A DNA stretch of 64,000 bases from Alteromonas halophila (GTDB taxonomy: Bacteria; Pseudomonadota; Gammaproteobacteria; Enterobacterales; Alteromonadaceae), in assembly GCF_014651815.1 (NCBI RefSeq), contig NZ_BMXP01000004.1, forward strand, positions 208,693 to 272,692. Reading direction: 5' to 3'. Shown here piece by piece: positions 1 to 9,236 of the stretch (its first letter is position 1; each line of letters starts with the position of its first letter). A model generated the notes under the pieces. The model did no database searches, was not told where the DNA came from, and saw only the letters and a list, made by a program, of their open reading frames with translations. The translations under genes and the position numbers were made by a program.

Positions 1-705
1 CAACCTCTGAGAGAGATAAAGCGATTCATAACCCGAGAAGACACTTCAAAAAAACTGGTCTATATTCATATTGGAAAATGTGGAGGCATATCTTTATGGG
101 AAGCTATTAAGAAAAGCAAGATCATTAATCAAAATTTTTCTAAACTCATTCGAATACATGACAGTCCACCACCCTACTATAGAAATGCAAGATATATAGT
201 CGTCATAAGAAATCCAATTAAAAGAGCTATATCAGCATTCAATTGGCGATATAAATTAGTTGTGGAAGAAAAAGTACAAAAGAACAGATTTAAAGGTGAG
301 TATGAAGTACTAGATAGATATCAAAGTATTAATAACTTGGCTGAGGCACTATATAGCGATAATGAGATTAACAATAAGGTCGCGAAAGACCTAATAAAAA
401 TCCATCACTTAAGAGAAAATATCGCATATTATCTGACTGATTTACTACAATGGGTTAGAGACGAACAAATCCTTTTTGTATTTGCAACTGAGACGTTAAA
501 TGATGACATAAGTAAAAACTTGGGCATAGACAAAATATCTCGCACTCATGAAAACGCATCTCTTTTACCCCAAAGCAAGAAGGAACTAAGTAGCCTAGGC
601 TATGAAAATTTAAAGAAATTTTTAAAGTCAGACTACGATTCTGTTGAAAAAATTTTAAAAATAAAAAACTCCTCCTCAGTTGATGTAGAAACATTACTTA
701 AGTAA
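1..705 (+). CDS. Sulfotransferase family protein, 5' end beyond window
   Basis: The reading frame is open from base 1, so the gene begins upstream of the window; the first internal ATG at 262 is too late because the conserved N-terminal half lies before it. Visible residues 25-34 (GKCGGISLWE) fit the 5'-phosphosulfate-binding loop of PAPS-dependent sulfotransferases, and residues 68-78 (VIRNPIKRAIS) fit the 3'-phosphate-binding motif. Such enzymes move sulfate from PAPS to a hydroxyl or amine, often on polysaccharide. It is the first of three sulfotransferase-like genes beside a polysaccharide locus, so a surface-glycan substrate is inferred. The DNA is strongly A+T-rich compared with the operon after 4.8 kb. 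The exact acceptor cannot be told. Confidence 0.8.
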   Translation, partial: QPLREIKRFITREDTSKKLVYIHIGKCGGISLWEAIKKSKIINQNFSKLIRIHDSPPPYYRNARYIVVIRNPIKRAISAFNWRYKLVVEEKVQKNRFKGEYEVLDRYQSINNLAEALYSDNEINNKVAKDLIKIHHLRENIAYYLTDLLQWVRDEQILFVFATETLNDDISKNLGIDKISRTHENASLLPQSKKELSSLGYENLKKFLKSDYDSVEKILKIKNSSSVDVETLLK

Positions 706-839
706 TTACTAGATAATTGAAGGACTAATGACTATTAGGTTACAAAAGGAATGAAAGACTTCAATCACCAAACACTTTAAAAACAAAGTCTTCAATTGAA
801 TTAGTCTCGACTTAATCTGACACTTCTTCTTGAAAAGAT
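706..839. other. Short gap before the IS remnants
   Basis: No gene is seen between the sulfotransferase stop and the stem-loop at 840. The tract at about 800-825 (TAGTCTCGACTTAATCTGAC) may hold one end of the IS481-type element, but I cannot fix the boundary or see a target duplication. Confidence 0.3.
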
Positions 840-900
840 GAGAGTTACCCGTTTTGATAAAGGTGTCGAATCTTTAATCAAAACAAAATAGGTAACTCTC
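840..900 (+). promoter_or_regulatory. Stem-loop directly before an IS transposase start
   Basis: GAGAGTTACC (840-849) is the perfect inverted complement of GGTAACTCTC (891-900), and inside it GTTTTGAT (851-858) pairs with ATCAAAAC (877-884). The structure ends at the base before the transposase ATG at 901. Stem-loops here are known in some insertion sequences to block translation of transcripts entering from outside; that role is inferred. Confidence 0.5.
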
Positions 901-1074
901 ATGTTGCATACTAGCAATCCAATCATCAAACACAAAGCAGGACTGTTAAATCTGGCTGAAGAGCTGGGCAATGTATCGAAGGCCTGTAAAGTAATAGGCG
1001 TATCCCGCGACACGTTTTATCGGTATCAGTGTCCACTTCCCCTAAACTTAGACAGCTTCGATTGGAGTTCCTAG
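901..1074 (+). pseudogene. Truncated IS481-type transposase, N-terminal fragment
   Basis: The ORF starts with ATG at 901 and encodes about 43 residues of a helix-turn-helix N-terminus (for example KHKAGLLNLAEELGNVSKAC and VSRDTFYRYQ) typical of IS481-family transposases, whose full length is about 350 residues. Similarity stops near 1029. A different sequence starting TGTCCACTTCCCC joins there and the frame stops at 1074. The DDE catalytic domain is missing, so the gene is dead. The break abuts a second IS remnant, which suggests nested insertion followed by deletion. Confidence 0.7.
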
Positions 1075-1252
1075 ATGCCTACTTTTTTGCAATATCAACT
1101 AGGTCTGAGAAATGGCCTGGGTCTGGCGACTGGACTACTGCAAAGAAAGAACTCATGAAATTCTCGACTACCCGTCTCCGGTAACCTACCGAGCGAAATT
1201 TGAAAACTCAGCAGGCAAAGGAAGTACCTTGTCCTTTTCTAATAAACTGTAA
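1030..1252 (+). mobile_element. IS3-family remnant: possible end repeat and OrfB C-terminal tail
   Basis: Positions 1030-1054 begin TGTCCACTTCCCC and end TTAGACA, resembling an IS3-type terminal repeat. From 1112 to the stop at 1250-1252 a plus-strand frame reads WRLDYCKERTHEILDYPSP then VTYRAKFEN, matching the C-terminus of IS3-family OrfB transposases (the W..Y...R.HE.L.Y.SP.. signature). Everything between is deleted. The fragment overlaps the antisense 3' end of the next sulfotransferase gene, whose last residues are therefore read from IS-derived DNA. Confidence 0.6.
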
Positions 1253-1977
1253 CCATACCTAATAGCTCGCCTTTCTACTTTACCTGAAACATGAAGAGCA
1301 ATTTTATTTCTAAGTTTTCTTCTTTCTTCCATCCACATATCAAAATACTTATCATTAACATTTTTCTTGACATCATGATTTACAGAAATAGATTTTAATC
1401 CAAGAAAATCAAAAACTGCATCTATTTCGACCTGTGGATTCTTAACGAAATCTTCATACCTTAAAACATATACATTATTTAGCTTTTTCTTGTCTTCCAT
1501 AAACACTTCATATCCCAAAACAGTATGCTCTATAAGAGACTTAACAGATGTCTTTGACCATTTTTTAGTTGCATAACTTACTGCTATAGGGTGCCTCAAT
1601 ATCACAATGAATTTAGAATTTGGAAATATTTTTTGAAAAAATCGAGTTCTTATAAGGTTCGGAGGGCTTTTCTCAATAAAATGCGACTTAGAATTATCGT
1701 AATACTTTCCCCACTGAGCAAGTAACAACTCTGCAGATTTTGACGTGGCAAGCGGGTGTTCTTCTGTCATTTGTGACGCTGGGTTAAATATGTATTTACC
1801 TGGCCCACCAAATTCTGTTGCAGGTTTATATACTGTCTGCAAATGCTGCCCTTCGTCTTCAGGCACACCAGTATTGGAAAATCCGCTAATTTCAGGGTGC
1901 TCTTTAAGTATCTCATGCAACAACGATGTACCACTTCTATGGTGTCCAGCTAGGAAAATAAAATTCTTATTGCACAT
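1186..1977 (-). CDS. Sulfotransferase family protein
   Basis: A 263-residue protein with a 5'-PSB loop at residues 11-20 (GHHRSGTSLL), EKSPPNL at 102-108 and a 3'-PB motif at 126-135 (ILRHPIAVSY), the layout of PAPS-dependent sulfotransferases (Sulfotransfer_1/3 type). It would transfer sulfate from PAPS to a glycan or other acceptor in the cytoplasm. The ATG at 1977 follows GGAG with 7 bases between. The last residues (about AEFSNFAR) overlap, antisense, the remnant of an IS3 transposase, so the original C-terminus has probably been replaced. Activity may survive because both cofactor motifs are intact. Acceptor unknown. Confidence 0.78.
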   Translation of the reverse strand: MCNKNFIFLAGHHRSGTSLLHEILKEHPEISGFSNTGVPEDEGQHLQTVYKPATEFGGPGKYIFNPASQMTEEHPLATSKSAELLLAQWGKYYDNSKSHFIEKSPPNLIRTRFFQKIFPNSKFIVILRHPIAVSYATKKWSKTSVKSLIEHTVLGYEVFMEDKKKLNNVYVLRYEDFVKNPQVEIDAVFDFLGLKSISVNHDVKKNVNDKYFDMWMEERRKLRNKIALHVSGKVERRAIRYGYSLLEKDKVLPLPAEFSNFAR

Positions 1978-2082
1978 AAAACTACTCCACTAGAAGATAG
2001 GGCAAAACTTTAATGAAATCAAATAATTAAATTTTAAAGAGTATAGTACATAGTAGATCTTCAACACAGTATGATACTACCT

Positions 2083-2895
2083 TTATAAAGGTGAATCGTA
2101 GTTAATCCCCTTTTCTCTAAAAATATCGAACATCGCCTTTTCTTTATGCTTTACATAGCTCAGTGTTTTAGGCGTCCAAACTGCACCAGCAACTTTTTCT
2201 GAGTTTGTCGTATTAATCTTTTTCATATTCAGAATAAAGTTAACATCATCTGCACTAAAGCCTTTTTGTATCAGAAATTCTGCCAAATCTTCGTTTAATG
2301 TCTCTTGTCTCAAGAATGTTATAGCAGGAACGTCCTTCAAATACTGCTGGTTTTCAAGATATTTATCATCTACCTTTTCCAAGGTACTCTCAGGATTATT
2401 AAAAAACATCTGTATAAACTGTACAGTCTGACTGCCAAGGTTTCCTGGAGGTCGACCTAACCTTCCATGTTCTACACCAAGTTCTGTCAAATCGACATAC
2501 TCATCGAAACTTAAATCGGGGAAGTGTGGAAAGTGCTTATCTAGCAGTAGTTGTGATACAGGGGGATACTTCTTCCACCAGCCATATTTATAGGCTGAAA
2601 GAAAGCGCGTAAAGGGGTTTCTTACTACTGTCACAACTTCCCTATTCTTATAGCGACTAGGAATTTGACAGTAGCAGCCATGTTGATCACGTGGTCTTGA
2701 TACGCCTTTTACTTTTATATTTGGGAGCATTAACTCCTGAATAGCAGGCTCCCTTACTTTCAGCTTTCTTAGTATTTTGCTTACAACTGGATTCTCTCTA
2801 TACTTTTCACTATAAAGCTTTTGAATCGCTTCTCTGGCAAATGTACTCCCAGTTTTAGGGTAATTTAGTAAAACGAATTTTTTTGTTATAAGCAC
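2083..2895 (-). CDS. Sulfotransferase family protein
   Basis: A 270-residue protein with YPKTGSTFAREAI at residues 12-24 (5'-PSB loop) and VVRNPFTRFLSAY at 90-102 (3'-PB motif), resembling the carbohydrate sulfotransferase (Sulfotransfer_2) group. The start is GTG at 2895 after a GGAG about 10 bases upstream. It lies between another sulfotransferase and a flippase gene, all A+T-rich, which fits the variable edge of a capsule locus where sulfate decorations are chosen. The acceptor is inferred to be the exported polysaccharide, not shown. Confidence 0.78.
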   Translation of the reverse strand: MLITKKFVLLNYPKTGSTFAREAIQKLYSEKYRENPVVSKILRKLKVREPAIQELMLPNIKVKGVSRPRDQHGCYCQIPSRYKNREVVTVVRNPFTRFLSAYKYGWWKKYPPVSQLLLDKHFPHFPDLSFDEYVDLTELGVEHGRLGRPPGNLGSQTVQFIQMFFNNPESTLEKVDDKYLENQQYLKDVPAITFLRQETLNEDLAEFLIQKGFSADDVNFILNMKKINTTNSEKVAGAVWTPKTLSYVKHKEKAMFDIFREKGINYDSPL

Positions 2896-3012
2896 AATAA
2901 AGTCACTCCAATAACTTACTAATCGCTAATTATTAACACCATTAATCCTTTTTAGCAGAAAAACTAAAAGTAATATCTCATTTTTATTTATTCGTAAGGT
3001 CATATTAAATTA

Positions 3013-4449
3013 TTATCTTTTGAATAGAAAAATTAACTCTTTCAAACTTTTTCGATTGAACAAAAAAGAAGTAAGCACATAAGTTAGCGCACCGATGCCA
3101 ATCTGCAAAAACATATTACATATACTTACGTTACCTATAACTAATTTCATAGAAAAAATAGTAGCAACCATTACGCCCCCACAAACTATCGGCTTTATCA
3201 AACACACCCCGACAGCTTTGAGGGAAACATTTAACGCATTGCAGTTGCGCGTTACATTTATGGTATATACACATGGAAAGCTGACTAACCACGCCAACGC
3301 TAAACCCAACGCACCATAGCCTACAAGCAATAGTAAACTGATTGTTAATGCGGTCGTAGCTATCAGTGTATTGACAATAAGGTGTCCCACTTTGCGCTGA
3401 CTTTTCAATGCAGGAAAGAAGAGTTCATCGCTGAATCGTAATGGCATCATAAATAAAATAATTATGCATGGGTAAATAGCATCTATCCACTTTTCTCCTA
3501 ATATAATAGGTATAGCTAAATCGACAACACTCGCCAAGCCCCAAAAAATTGGTATTGTTAATGTGAAACTTAAACGCTGAACTTTTTCTACGTACCAAGC
3601 AAGTTTGGAAGTATTGTCTTGTATCTTTGAAAATGCAGGAAAGGCGATCTGTTTGAGAAGCGGTAATAACTTTTTCTGAGGCATTAGCGCAAACTGCAAA
3701 CTAAGAGCGAAAAGTCCAACTTCGGCTGCAGAAAGATAACGGCCCGCGATAAAAACGTCTACATGCGTAAAAATATAAAAAATGATGCCATGAACAACAA
3801 CGATGCCACCGAATTTTAAATACTCACTTGCTGCGCTTAGATCAAACCTAGGAAAAAGAAGAACGGGATTTACTGCTATAACTAGAATTGTTTTAAGGGT
3901 AATAGATAATACTTCGCCAATGACTATTGACCAGTATCCGTAATCATTCAACGCCATAAGCAACGTTGTCACTGCCGCCGTTATATTTGAGAGCGCTGAA
4001 ATGATCGAGATTTTTTTAAACTGCATCTGACGCGTCAACAACGCCTGTGGGATGACGTTAAATGCCAGTATTAAAAAACACCAAGCGTTAACTTTTAGTA
4101 TATCAGCAACAGCGTCCGCATTGTAATAAGACGCAACAAGGTCTGCAGAAAAGTACTGCAATAAAAATACGCTCGAATGAACAAGTAAAACCCCCCCAAA
4201 AAGCCGACTTAGCGTCAAGTTATCTATGTGTTTCGACTGAACGATGGCAGGTGAAAACAATGCGCCTACGATAAGCATTAAAAAACTGAGAAGTACGTCT
4301 GCCATTGCAACCAGCCCGTAGTCTTCTGGTGTCAGTAGTCTTATAACCCAGAAGGTCATCACCCATCGGAATACCTGAGTTAAAACTTTTCCTGCAACCA
4401 CCCACTTCAAGGAGTGAAGAACAGCGACTTTAAGCTTATCTGCTTCCAT
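3013..4449 (-). CDS. Wzx/MOP-type polysaccharide flippase
   Basis: A 478-residue, highly hydrophobic protein with about 12-14 predicted membrane spans. The N-terminal region (KWVVAGKVLTQVFRWVMTFW, then RLLTPEDYGLVAMADVLLSF) is characteristic of WzxC-like lipopolysaccharide/exopolysaccharide transporters of the MOP superfamily. It would flip undecaprenyl-linked repeat units across the inner membrane before polymerisation. The ATG at 4449 follows AAGGGATTAA. It is transcribed towards the sulfotransferases, divergent from the biosynthetic operon starting at 4855; together they make a Wzx/Wzy-type pathway with the polymerase at 13130. Confidence 0.85.
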   Translation of the reverse strand: MEADKLKVAVLHSLKWVVAGKVLTQVFRWVMTFWVIRLLTPEDYGLVAMADVLLSFLMLIVGALFSPAIVQSKHIDNLTLSRLFGGVLLVHSSVFLLQYFSADLVASYYNADAVADILKVNAWCFLILAFNVIPQALLTRQMQFKKISIISALSNITAAVTTLLMALNDYGYWSIVIGEVLSITLKTILVIAVNPVLLFPRFDLSAASEYLKFGGIVVVHGIIFYIFTHVDVFIAGRYLSAAEVGLFALSLQFALMPQKKLLPLLKQIAFPAFSKIQDNTSKLAWYVEKVQRLSFTLTIPIFWGLASVVDLAIPIILGEKWIDAIYPCIIILFMMPLRFSDELFFPALKSQRKVGHLIVNTLIATTALTISLLLLVGYGALGLALAWLVSFPCVYTINVTRNCNALNVSLKAVGVCLIKPIVCGGVMVATIFSMKLVIGNVSICNMFLQIGIGALTYVLTSFLFNRKSLKELIFLFKR

Positions 4450-4854
4450 TTAATCCCTTTACATACTTGCCCGGTTGGACTGTTAATGCTTCATAAGTAA
4501 TACGAAGCTTTTTATCAATTCGCAGCCATTGTTGACGAAGTTAGTTGCGTTGACTGCGGCTACTGCGATTAGGTATTTATTGCTCCCATCCTTTATTTTG
4601 TTCAGATTGCTTGTCGGAAATGCCGATGATGAACGATCAATCTAAATCAGAGCCAAAACGAGCATATCAATGTTGTTCTGTGCGCCTAGCGCCCGACTGG
4701 CGGCTTCTGATATTACACGAGTGGTGAAATATGCCAATACGTGTATTACCCTTGGTCGAAGTAAAGATGCTATTTTCGTTTTTTGTTTAATAGTTATAAT
4801 GATACAAATAGTTATTCAGCCGTATGCTATGACTTTTGCAAGGAACGTATACTG
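4450..4854. other. Divergent intergenic region
   Basis: About 400 bases between the flippase (minus) and the PaaK-like gene (plus). No convincing gene is seen; a 61-codon frame at 4670-4855 lacks family resemblance. A TATAAT hexamer at 4795-4800, 54 bases before the start at 4855, is a plausible -10 element, but no good -35 is spaced correctly. This is the likely site of both divergent promoters. Confidence 0.35.
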
Positions 4855-6201
4855 ATGTCACTTTATCCTGGTTTATTTCGCACAGTTTTGTTGCCCGCGT
4901 TGGACCGGGTTAAAGGCAAAGGCCTTACCCCGCTTCTGAAAGAATACCAACAACACCTGAGTTGGTCGCCTGAACAAATCGAAACGCTTCAGTGGCAAAA
5001 AACCAGGGCGCTTTTAACGCATGCATTCGAAACGACAGTCTACTATCCAAAGGTTTGGGCTGAAATTGGTATTGAATCGCCAGAAGACATAAAAACTCGG
5101 GAAGATTTCACTCGCCTTCCCCTCCTAACCAAAGACCTTGTTCGCGAACATTACGATGAACTGGTTTCATCAAAGCATCCAGACAACATTAAGAAAAGCA
5201 CCGGCGGCTCTACCGGTCAGCCGTTTCACTTTGAATTAAACCTCAATAGCAATACGCGTCGGGAAGCGGTTATGTGGCGTGGATATGGGTGGCTGGGCGC
5301 AGGCTTGGGAAAAAAAACAATGTACCTGTGGGGAGCAGATTTAGGGCAGCCATCACGCAATAAAAAATTGAAAGACGCGCTGTACCACGGCTTTTATAAC
5401 CGTACTATGCTCAACTCCTTTAACATGACAAGTGATAATATGCCGGAGTACGTTGACCGCATTAACGCTTACAAGCCGGATGCGATGGTCTCCTACGTAA
5501 ACCCTATGGTTGAATTGGCGTCATTCATCACAGATAAAAAATTAACTGTACACTCCCCAGGCGTCATCCTTACAGGTGCAGAGCCTTTGCATGAGCATCA
5601 GCGCGAAATCATAGAAAAAGCCTTTGGTTGTCCAGTACACAATACTTTCGGTTGCCGCGAGTTCATGTTGATTGCAGCAGAGTGTCGTGAAAACCAAAAG
5701 TTGCATATCAACAGCGATCACCTGGTTGTTGAAAGTCTGAACAGTCAGGGGCACCCGGTGATCCAGGAGAGTGGCGATCTCGTTATCACTGACTTGCATA
5801 ATTACGGAATGCCGTTGATTCGGTATGTGAATGGAGACAAAGCAACGATGAGTGATACTCCCTGCGCTTGTGGCAACCCGTTGCCCGTCATGGAAAGTAT
5901 TGACGGAAGAAAACTGGATGTAATAAAAACGCGCAGCGGGCGTATGATCGCGGGTGAACTTTTCCCTCATATGTTTAAAGAATTTAAAGCTATTCAGCGC
6001 TTTCAGGTCAGACAAAGCGATATCGACGCAGTCACCATCAAGATGATTTGCCCTGATGGACTTAATGTTCGCGACCAGGAAAAAATTAAGTCTGAAATTG
6101 ATCGGTATTGTCATGGAGAGCTAACGATAAAAATTGAGTTAGTCGATAACATTCCACTCACCCAAAGTGGTAAACACAGAGTGACGATTTGTGAAGTCTA
6201 A
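4855..6201 (+). CDS. PaaK/CapK-like phenylacetate-CoA ligase family protein
   Basis: A 448-residue adenylate-forming enzyme. The serine/glycine-rich loop STGGSTGQPF near residue 113 is the AMP-binding P-loop, and GCREF with the following region fits the PaaK fold. Members in capsule loci (CapK) are thought to activate an acyl group for attachment to sugars; the substrate is unknown here. I chose the ATG at 4855 because AAGGA ends 10 bases upstream and the protein then starts MSLYPGLF; a longer in-frame ATG at 4783 has no such site. First gene of the EPS operon; its end overlaps the next start by 11 bases. Confidence 0.8.
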   Translation: MSLYPGLFRTVLLPALDRVKGKGLTPLLKEYQQHLSWSPEQIETLQWQKTRALLTHAFETTVYYPKVWAEIGIESPEDIKTREDFTRLPLLTKDLVREHYDELVSSKHPDNIKKSTGGSTGQPFHFELNLNSNTRREAVMWRGYGWLGAGLGKKTMYLWGADLGQPSRNKKLKDALYHGFYNRTMLNSFNMTSDNMPEYVDRINAYKPDAMVSYVNPMVELASFITDKKLTVHSPGVILTGAEPLHEHQREIIEKAFGCPVHNTFGCREFMLIAAECRENQKLHINSDHLVVESLNSQGHPVIQESGDLVITDLHNYGMPLIRYVNGDKATMSDTPCACGNPLPVMESIDGRKLDVIKTRSGRMIAGELFPHMFKEFKAIQRFQVRQSDIDAVTIKMICPDGLNVRDQEKIKSEIDRYCHGELTIKIELVDNIPLTQSGKHRVTICEV

Positions 6202-7312
6202 CAAGCCTCATCTACTCATTGTCACAAACCTTTATCCATTGCCGTGGGAACCAAACCGTGCCACGTTCAATCGCCAACAGTTTGCACAACTTAAAGATTC
6301 GTACTCTGTATCGATTCTTGTTCCAGTTGCATTTCCCGAGTGGTGGAGGCATAGAAAGGAAATTGAAAATACGGATAACCTGCGCTTCATCCCTCGCCTT
6401 TACCTTCCAAAACTGGGTAGGCGGCTTTACGCGTTAATGATGTGGTGGTCACTACGATGGTTTGCCGGGCGCTGGACGAAGCGCAATGCACCCGATAAGG
6501 TTTTTGCGAGCTGGGCATACCCGGATGCCGTCGCAGCACGAAAACTGGCGAAGTGGCTCAAGTGTCCTTTCTACTTTAAGGTCCATGGGAGTGATATAAA
6601 CATGCATGGTGCAGTACCCGCACGCGCCAGGCAAATTACTGCTGCTGCAAACGACGCCCGGGCTATATTGTCGGTTTCACAAGCATTGAAGCATGTTATG
6701 TTAAACATGGGCATTGAGCAGAAAAAAGTGCATACAATATACAATGGCGTTGATCACGACTTGTTTTCACAGGAAACCCGCCCGCCCACTGACTCGCCAT
6801 ATGTTCTTTTCGTTGGCAACCTGAAACACGATAAAGGCGTGATGGAGTTGCTTCGGGGCTTTGAGCAAATTAGTGCGTTATACCCGGACTTAACACTCTA
6901 TTATGCCGGCGACGGGCCGATGCGCGCTAGCCTCGAGTCCTATTGTAAAAACAGCACAACGCTGGCGGCAAACGTGACTTTTCTGGGGCAGATAAATCAT
7001 AATGCATTGCCTGCCTGGATGCAGCACACCCGATGCCTGGCCTTACCTAGCTATAATGAGGGCGTACCAAACGTGGTGCTTGAAGCTATGTCTTGCGGAC
7101 AACCAATTCTGGCAACAAAGGTGGGTGGCATTCCTGAAGTGGTCCCTGATTATTGTGGCGTGCTCATTGCGCCGCGCAGCCATGAGGAAGTCGCAACCGG
7201 CCTCAGGCAGGTGCTCGACACTTCGTGGAACAGTGAGCAAATCAAACGCCATGCAAGTCAATACAACTGGAAGCGAAACCGCGAACAGTTGTTGCAACTA
7301 TTATCGCTTTAG
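6191..7312 (+). CDS. Glycosyltransferase family 4 protein
   Basis: A 373-residue GT-B fold enzyme. The N-terminal half starts with LLIVTNLYPLPWEPNRATFN, as in many GT4 capsule enzymes. The C-terminal half has FVGNLKHDKGV and, near residue 292, NEGVPNVVLEAMSCGQPI, the E-x7-E retaining-GT4 signature. It adds a sugar from a nucleotide donor to the lipid-linked repeat unit on the cytoplasmic face. The start is GTG at 6191, overlapping the preceding stop by 11 bases, a sign of translational coupling. Donor and acceptor sugars cannot be deduced. Confidence 0.88.
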   Translation: MKSNKPHLLIVTNLYPLPWEPNRATFNRQQFAQLKDSYSVSILVPVAFPEWWRHRKEIENTDNLRFIPRLYLPKLGRRLYALMMWWSLRWFAGRWTKRNAPDKVFASWAYPDAVAARKLAKWLKCPFYFKVHGSDINMHGAVPARARQITAAANDARAILSVSQALKHVMLNMGIEQKKVHTIYNGVDHDLFSQETRPPTDSPYVLFVGNLKHDKGVMELLRGFEQISALYPDLTLYYAGDGPMRASLESYCKNSTTLAANVTFLGQINHNALPAWMQHTRCLALPSYNEGVPNVVLEAMSCGQPILATKVGGIPEVVPDYCGVLIAPRSHEEVATGLRQVLDTSWNSEQIKRHASQYNWKRNREQLLQLLSL

Positions 7313-7395
7313 GCAACACTCTGTATGCGAATTACAAGAACTGCCTGCGGCATATGAATTACGGTCTACTAAAATAAAATGGCAAGTTACAGGCT

Positions 7396-8034
7396 ATGCT
7401 TAGCAACTTTATAACAAGAATAAGAAATGCAGTTCTTGACAGGACATTGCTTGAATTCACTGCGTCTGCAAAAAACAGATCTTTATATCTGACATTTGAC
7501 GATGGGCCGTCTCCAGAGGTAACACGAAAGCTTCTCGATACTTTGGATAAGTACAACGCAAAGGCGACATTTTTTGTGATTGGACGTGAAGTAGAAAAAT
7601 ACCCGGATATTGCAAAACAGATTTCTGAAGCCGGCCACACTATCGGCAACCATTCATTCTCTCATCCTCCTTTTGGCAGACTTAGTCCCTCACAACAGGA
7701 TGACGAAGTAGAGAAAGCTCAGCGCGCTATAGAAACACACCTGAACATCTCTTCCCCGCTTTTCCGCGTGCCACGTGGGCGTTGGTCAGTGCCAATGCTG
7801 TTACGCATGAAGAAACGTAAAATACGGTGTATTCACTGGGCTGTTGATTCTCTGGATTATGATGACAAAGACGCTGAACGAATTACTCAACGAATCATCG
7901 ACAATGGCATCAAACCCGGCCAGATTTTGTTATTTCACGATGACTCACCTTTATGCCTGGAGGTTATGGACTTGCTGCTACCGAAGCTTATTACAATGAA
8001 TTTTAACCTGGCAGCAATGGACTACCATCAATGA
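7396..8034 (+). CDS. Polysaccharide deacetylase (NodB domain)
   Basis: A 212-residue protein that is nearly all NodB homology domain. TFDDG at residues 33-37 supplies the catalytic and metal-binding aspartates, HSFSH at 86-90 the metal-binding histidines, RVPRGRW the next motif, and LLFHDDS the C-terminal histidine motif. It belongs to carbohydrate esterase family 4 and would remove N- or O-acetyl groups from a polysaccharide. There is no clear signal peptide, so a cytoplasmic or membrane-proximal site is possible. Its stop overlaps the next start (ATGA at 8031). Confidence 0.87.
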   Translation: MLSNFITRIRNAVLDRTLLEFTASAKNRSLYLTFDDGPSPEVTRKLLDTLDKYNAKATFFVIGREVEKYPDIAKQISEAGHTIGNHSFSHPPFGRLSPSQQDDEVEKAQRAIETHLNISSPLFRVPRGRWSVPMLLRMKKRKIRCIHWAVDSLDYDDKDAERITQRIIDNGIKPGQILLFHDDSPLCLEVMDLLLPKLITMNFNLAAMDYHQ

Positions 8035-9236
8035 ATATTCTGTTTCACCACCGGACTCGCGGTAAGGGCGCCGAAGGCGTACATATTCGCGGCGTAGTCA
8101 AAGGCCTCAGGCAGCTTGGCCATCAGGTATCAATACTTTCTCTTCCTGGGGCAGAGCCTGAGGCAGAGGAGCAACATCAAAAAACAGCGCAACAGGACTC
8201 TGGCCCAGAGAAAAAGCCTGCCGGCCGTAGTCTGGCCTCGCGACTGACAGAAGCCACCAAATATGTACCGGAATTCGTCTTTGAACTTATCGAGATCATG
8301 TTTAACCTGGTGTCATTACTGCGCATCCGAAAGGCAGTGAGAACCCATAGCTCGACCATGATTTATGAGCGCTATTCTCTGTTTTTATTTTCCACCGTGT
8401 GGTGGGCGCGGCGTCACAATATTCCCGTAGTGCTGGAGATCAATGACTCCTGTCTGGTACACCGCGTACGCCCGCTCTTTTTCAAAGGTATTGCACGCAG
8501 GTTTGAACGCTGGATTTTTCAGAATGCCACTGGCCTGGTGTTTATCTCGACGCATTTTAAACAAACTTCTGAAGACGCCTACGGCACTATCGCACCAAGT
8601 GTAGTATCGCCCAACGGGGCGGACCTTGACGCATTTCAGCCCGATACCAAGCGGCGCACGCAACTGCGTAAGGAGCTTGGCATTGATGATAAGCTTGTCT
8701 TAGGTTACGTCGGCGCCTTCGTTCACTGGCACGGCATTGACTGGTTTGTTGATGAAATCGCCGGCCAGCTCGGCGACTACCCGAATGTGGTGCTATTGCT
8801 GGTCGGCGATGGCGTTTGCTTTGAACCTATTAAAGAAGCGGTTGCGCGTAATAATATACAGAGTCAGGTGCTGTTACCGGGCCGGGTTCCTCATGAGCAA
8901 ATCGCGACCTACATCGATGCTATGGACTATGGGATCCTGCCGGATTCCAACGACTATGGCTCGCCGATGAAACTGTTTGAGTTTATGGCCATGGCCAAAG
9001 GAATGGTAGTACCAGACTTCTCGCCGGTTGCAGAAGTAGTGGAAGACAATAAAACCAGCTGGTTGTTTCCCGCCAATGATCGGGAGCAATGCATTAAAAC
9101 GACGCTGGAGCTGACGCAACGGCCGGATGTACTGAAAACCGTTGGCGAGAATGCCAGACGCTATATCGAAACACAGCGTCAGTGGCGGCATAATGCCGAG
9201 CAACTGATGTCACTGGTGACGACAAACCATGCTTAA
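8031..9236 (+). CDS. Glycosyltransferase family 4 protein
   Basis: A 401-residue GT-B enzyme. It begins MNILFHHRTRGKGAEGVHIR, a glycine-rich acceptor-domain start, and carries LVLGYVGAFVHWHGIDW and DYGSPMKLFEFMAMAKG in the nucleotide-sugar half, typical of GT4 enzymes in PEP-CTERM-associated EPS clusters. A hydrophilic insert rich in E and Q lies near residues 40-65. It overlaps the upstream deacetylase by 4 bases and the downstream acetyltransferase by 8 bases, so the genes are probably co-translated. Sugar specificity unknown. Confidence 0.86.
   Translation: MNILFHHRTRGKGAEGVHIRGVVKGLRQLGHQVSILSLPGAEPEAEEQHQKTAQQDSGPEKKPAGRSLASRLTEATKYVPEFVFELIEIMFNLVSLLRIRKAVRTHSSTMIYERYSLFLFSTVWWARRHNIPVVLEINDSCLVHRVRPLFFKGIARRFERWIFQNATGLVFISTHFKQTSEDAYGTIAPSVVSPNGADLDAFQPDTKRRTQLRKELGIDDKLVLGYVGAFVHWHGIDWFVDEIAGQLGDYPNVVLLLVGDGVCFEPIKEAVARNNIQSQVLLPGRVPHEQIATYIDAMDYGILPDSNDYGSPMKLFEFMAMAKGMVVPDFSPVAEVVEDNKTSWLFPANDREQCIKTTLELTQRPDVLKTVGENARRYIETQRQWRHNAEQLMSLVTTNHA

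Noticed and set aside
801..1013. 70-codon minus-strand ORF over the IS481 remnant
   Set aside because: The plus-strand frame matches a transposase; the minus frame has no resemblance.
5542..6114. 190-codon minus-strand ORF inside the PaaK-like gene
   Set aside because: No family resemblance, fully antisense to a gene with clear motifs; a shadow frame.
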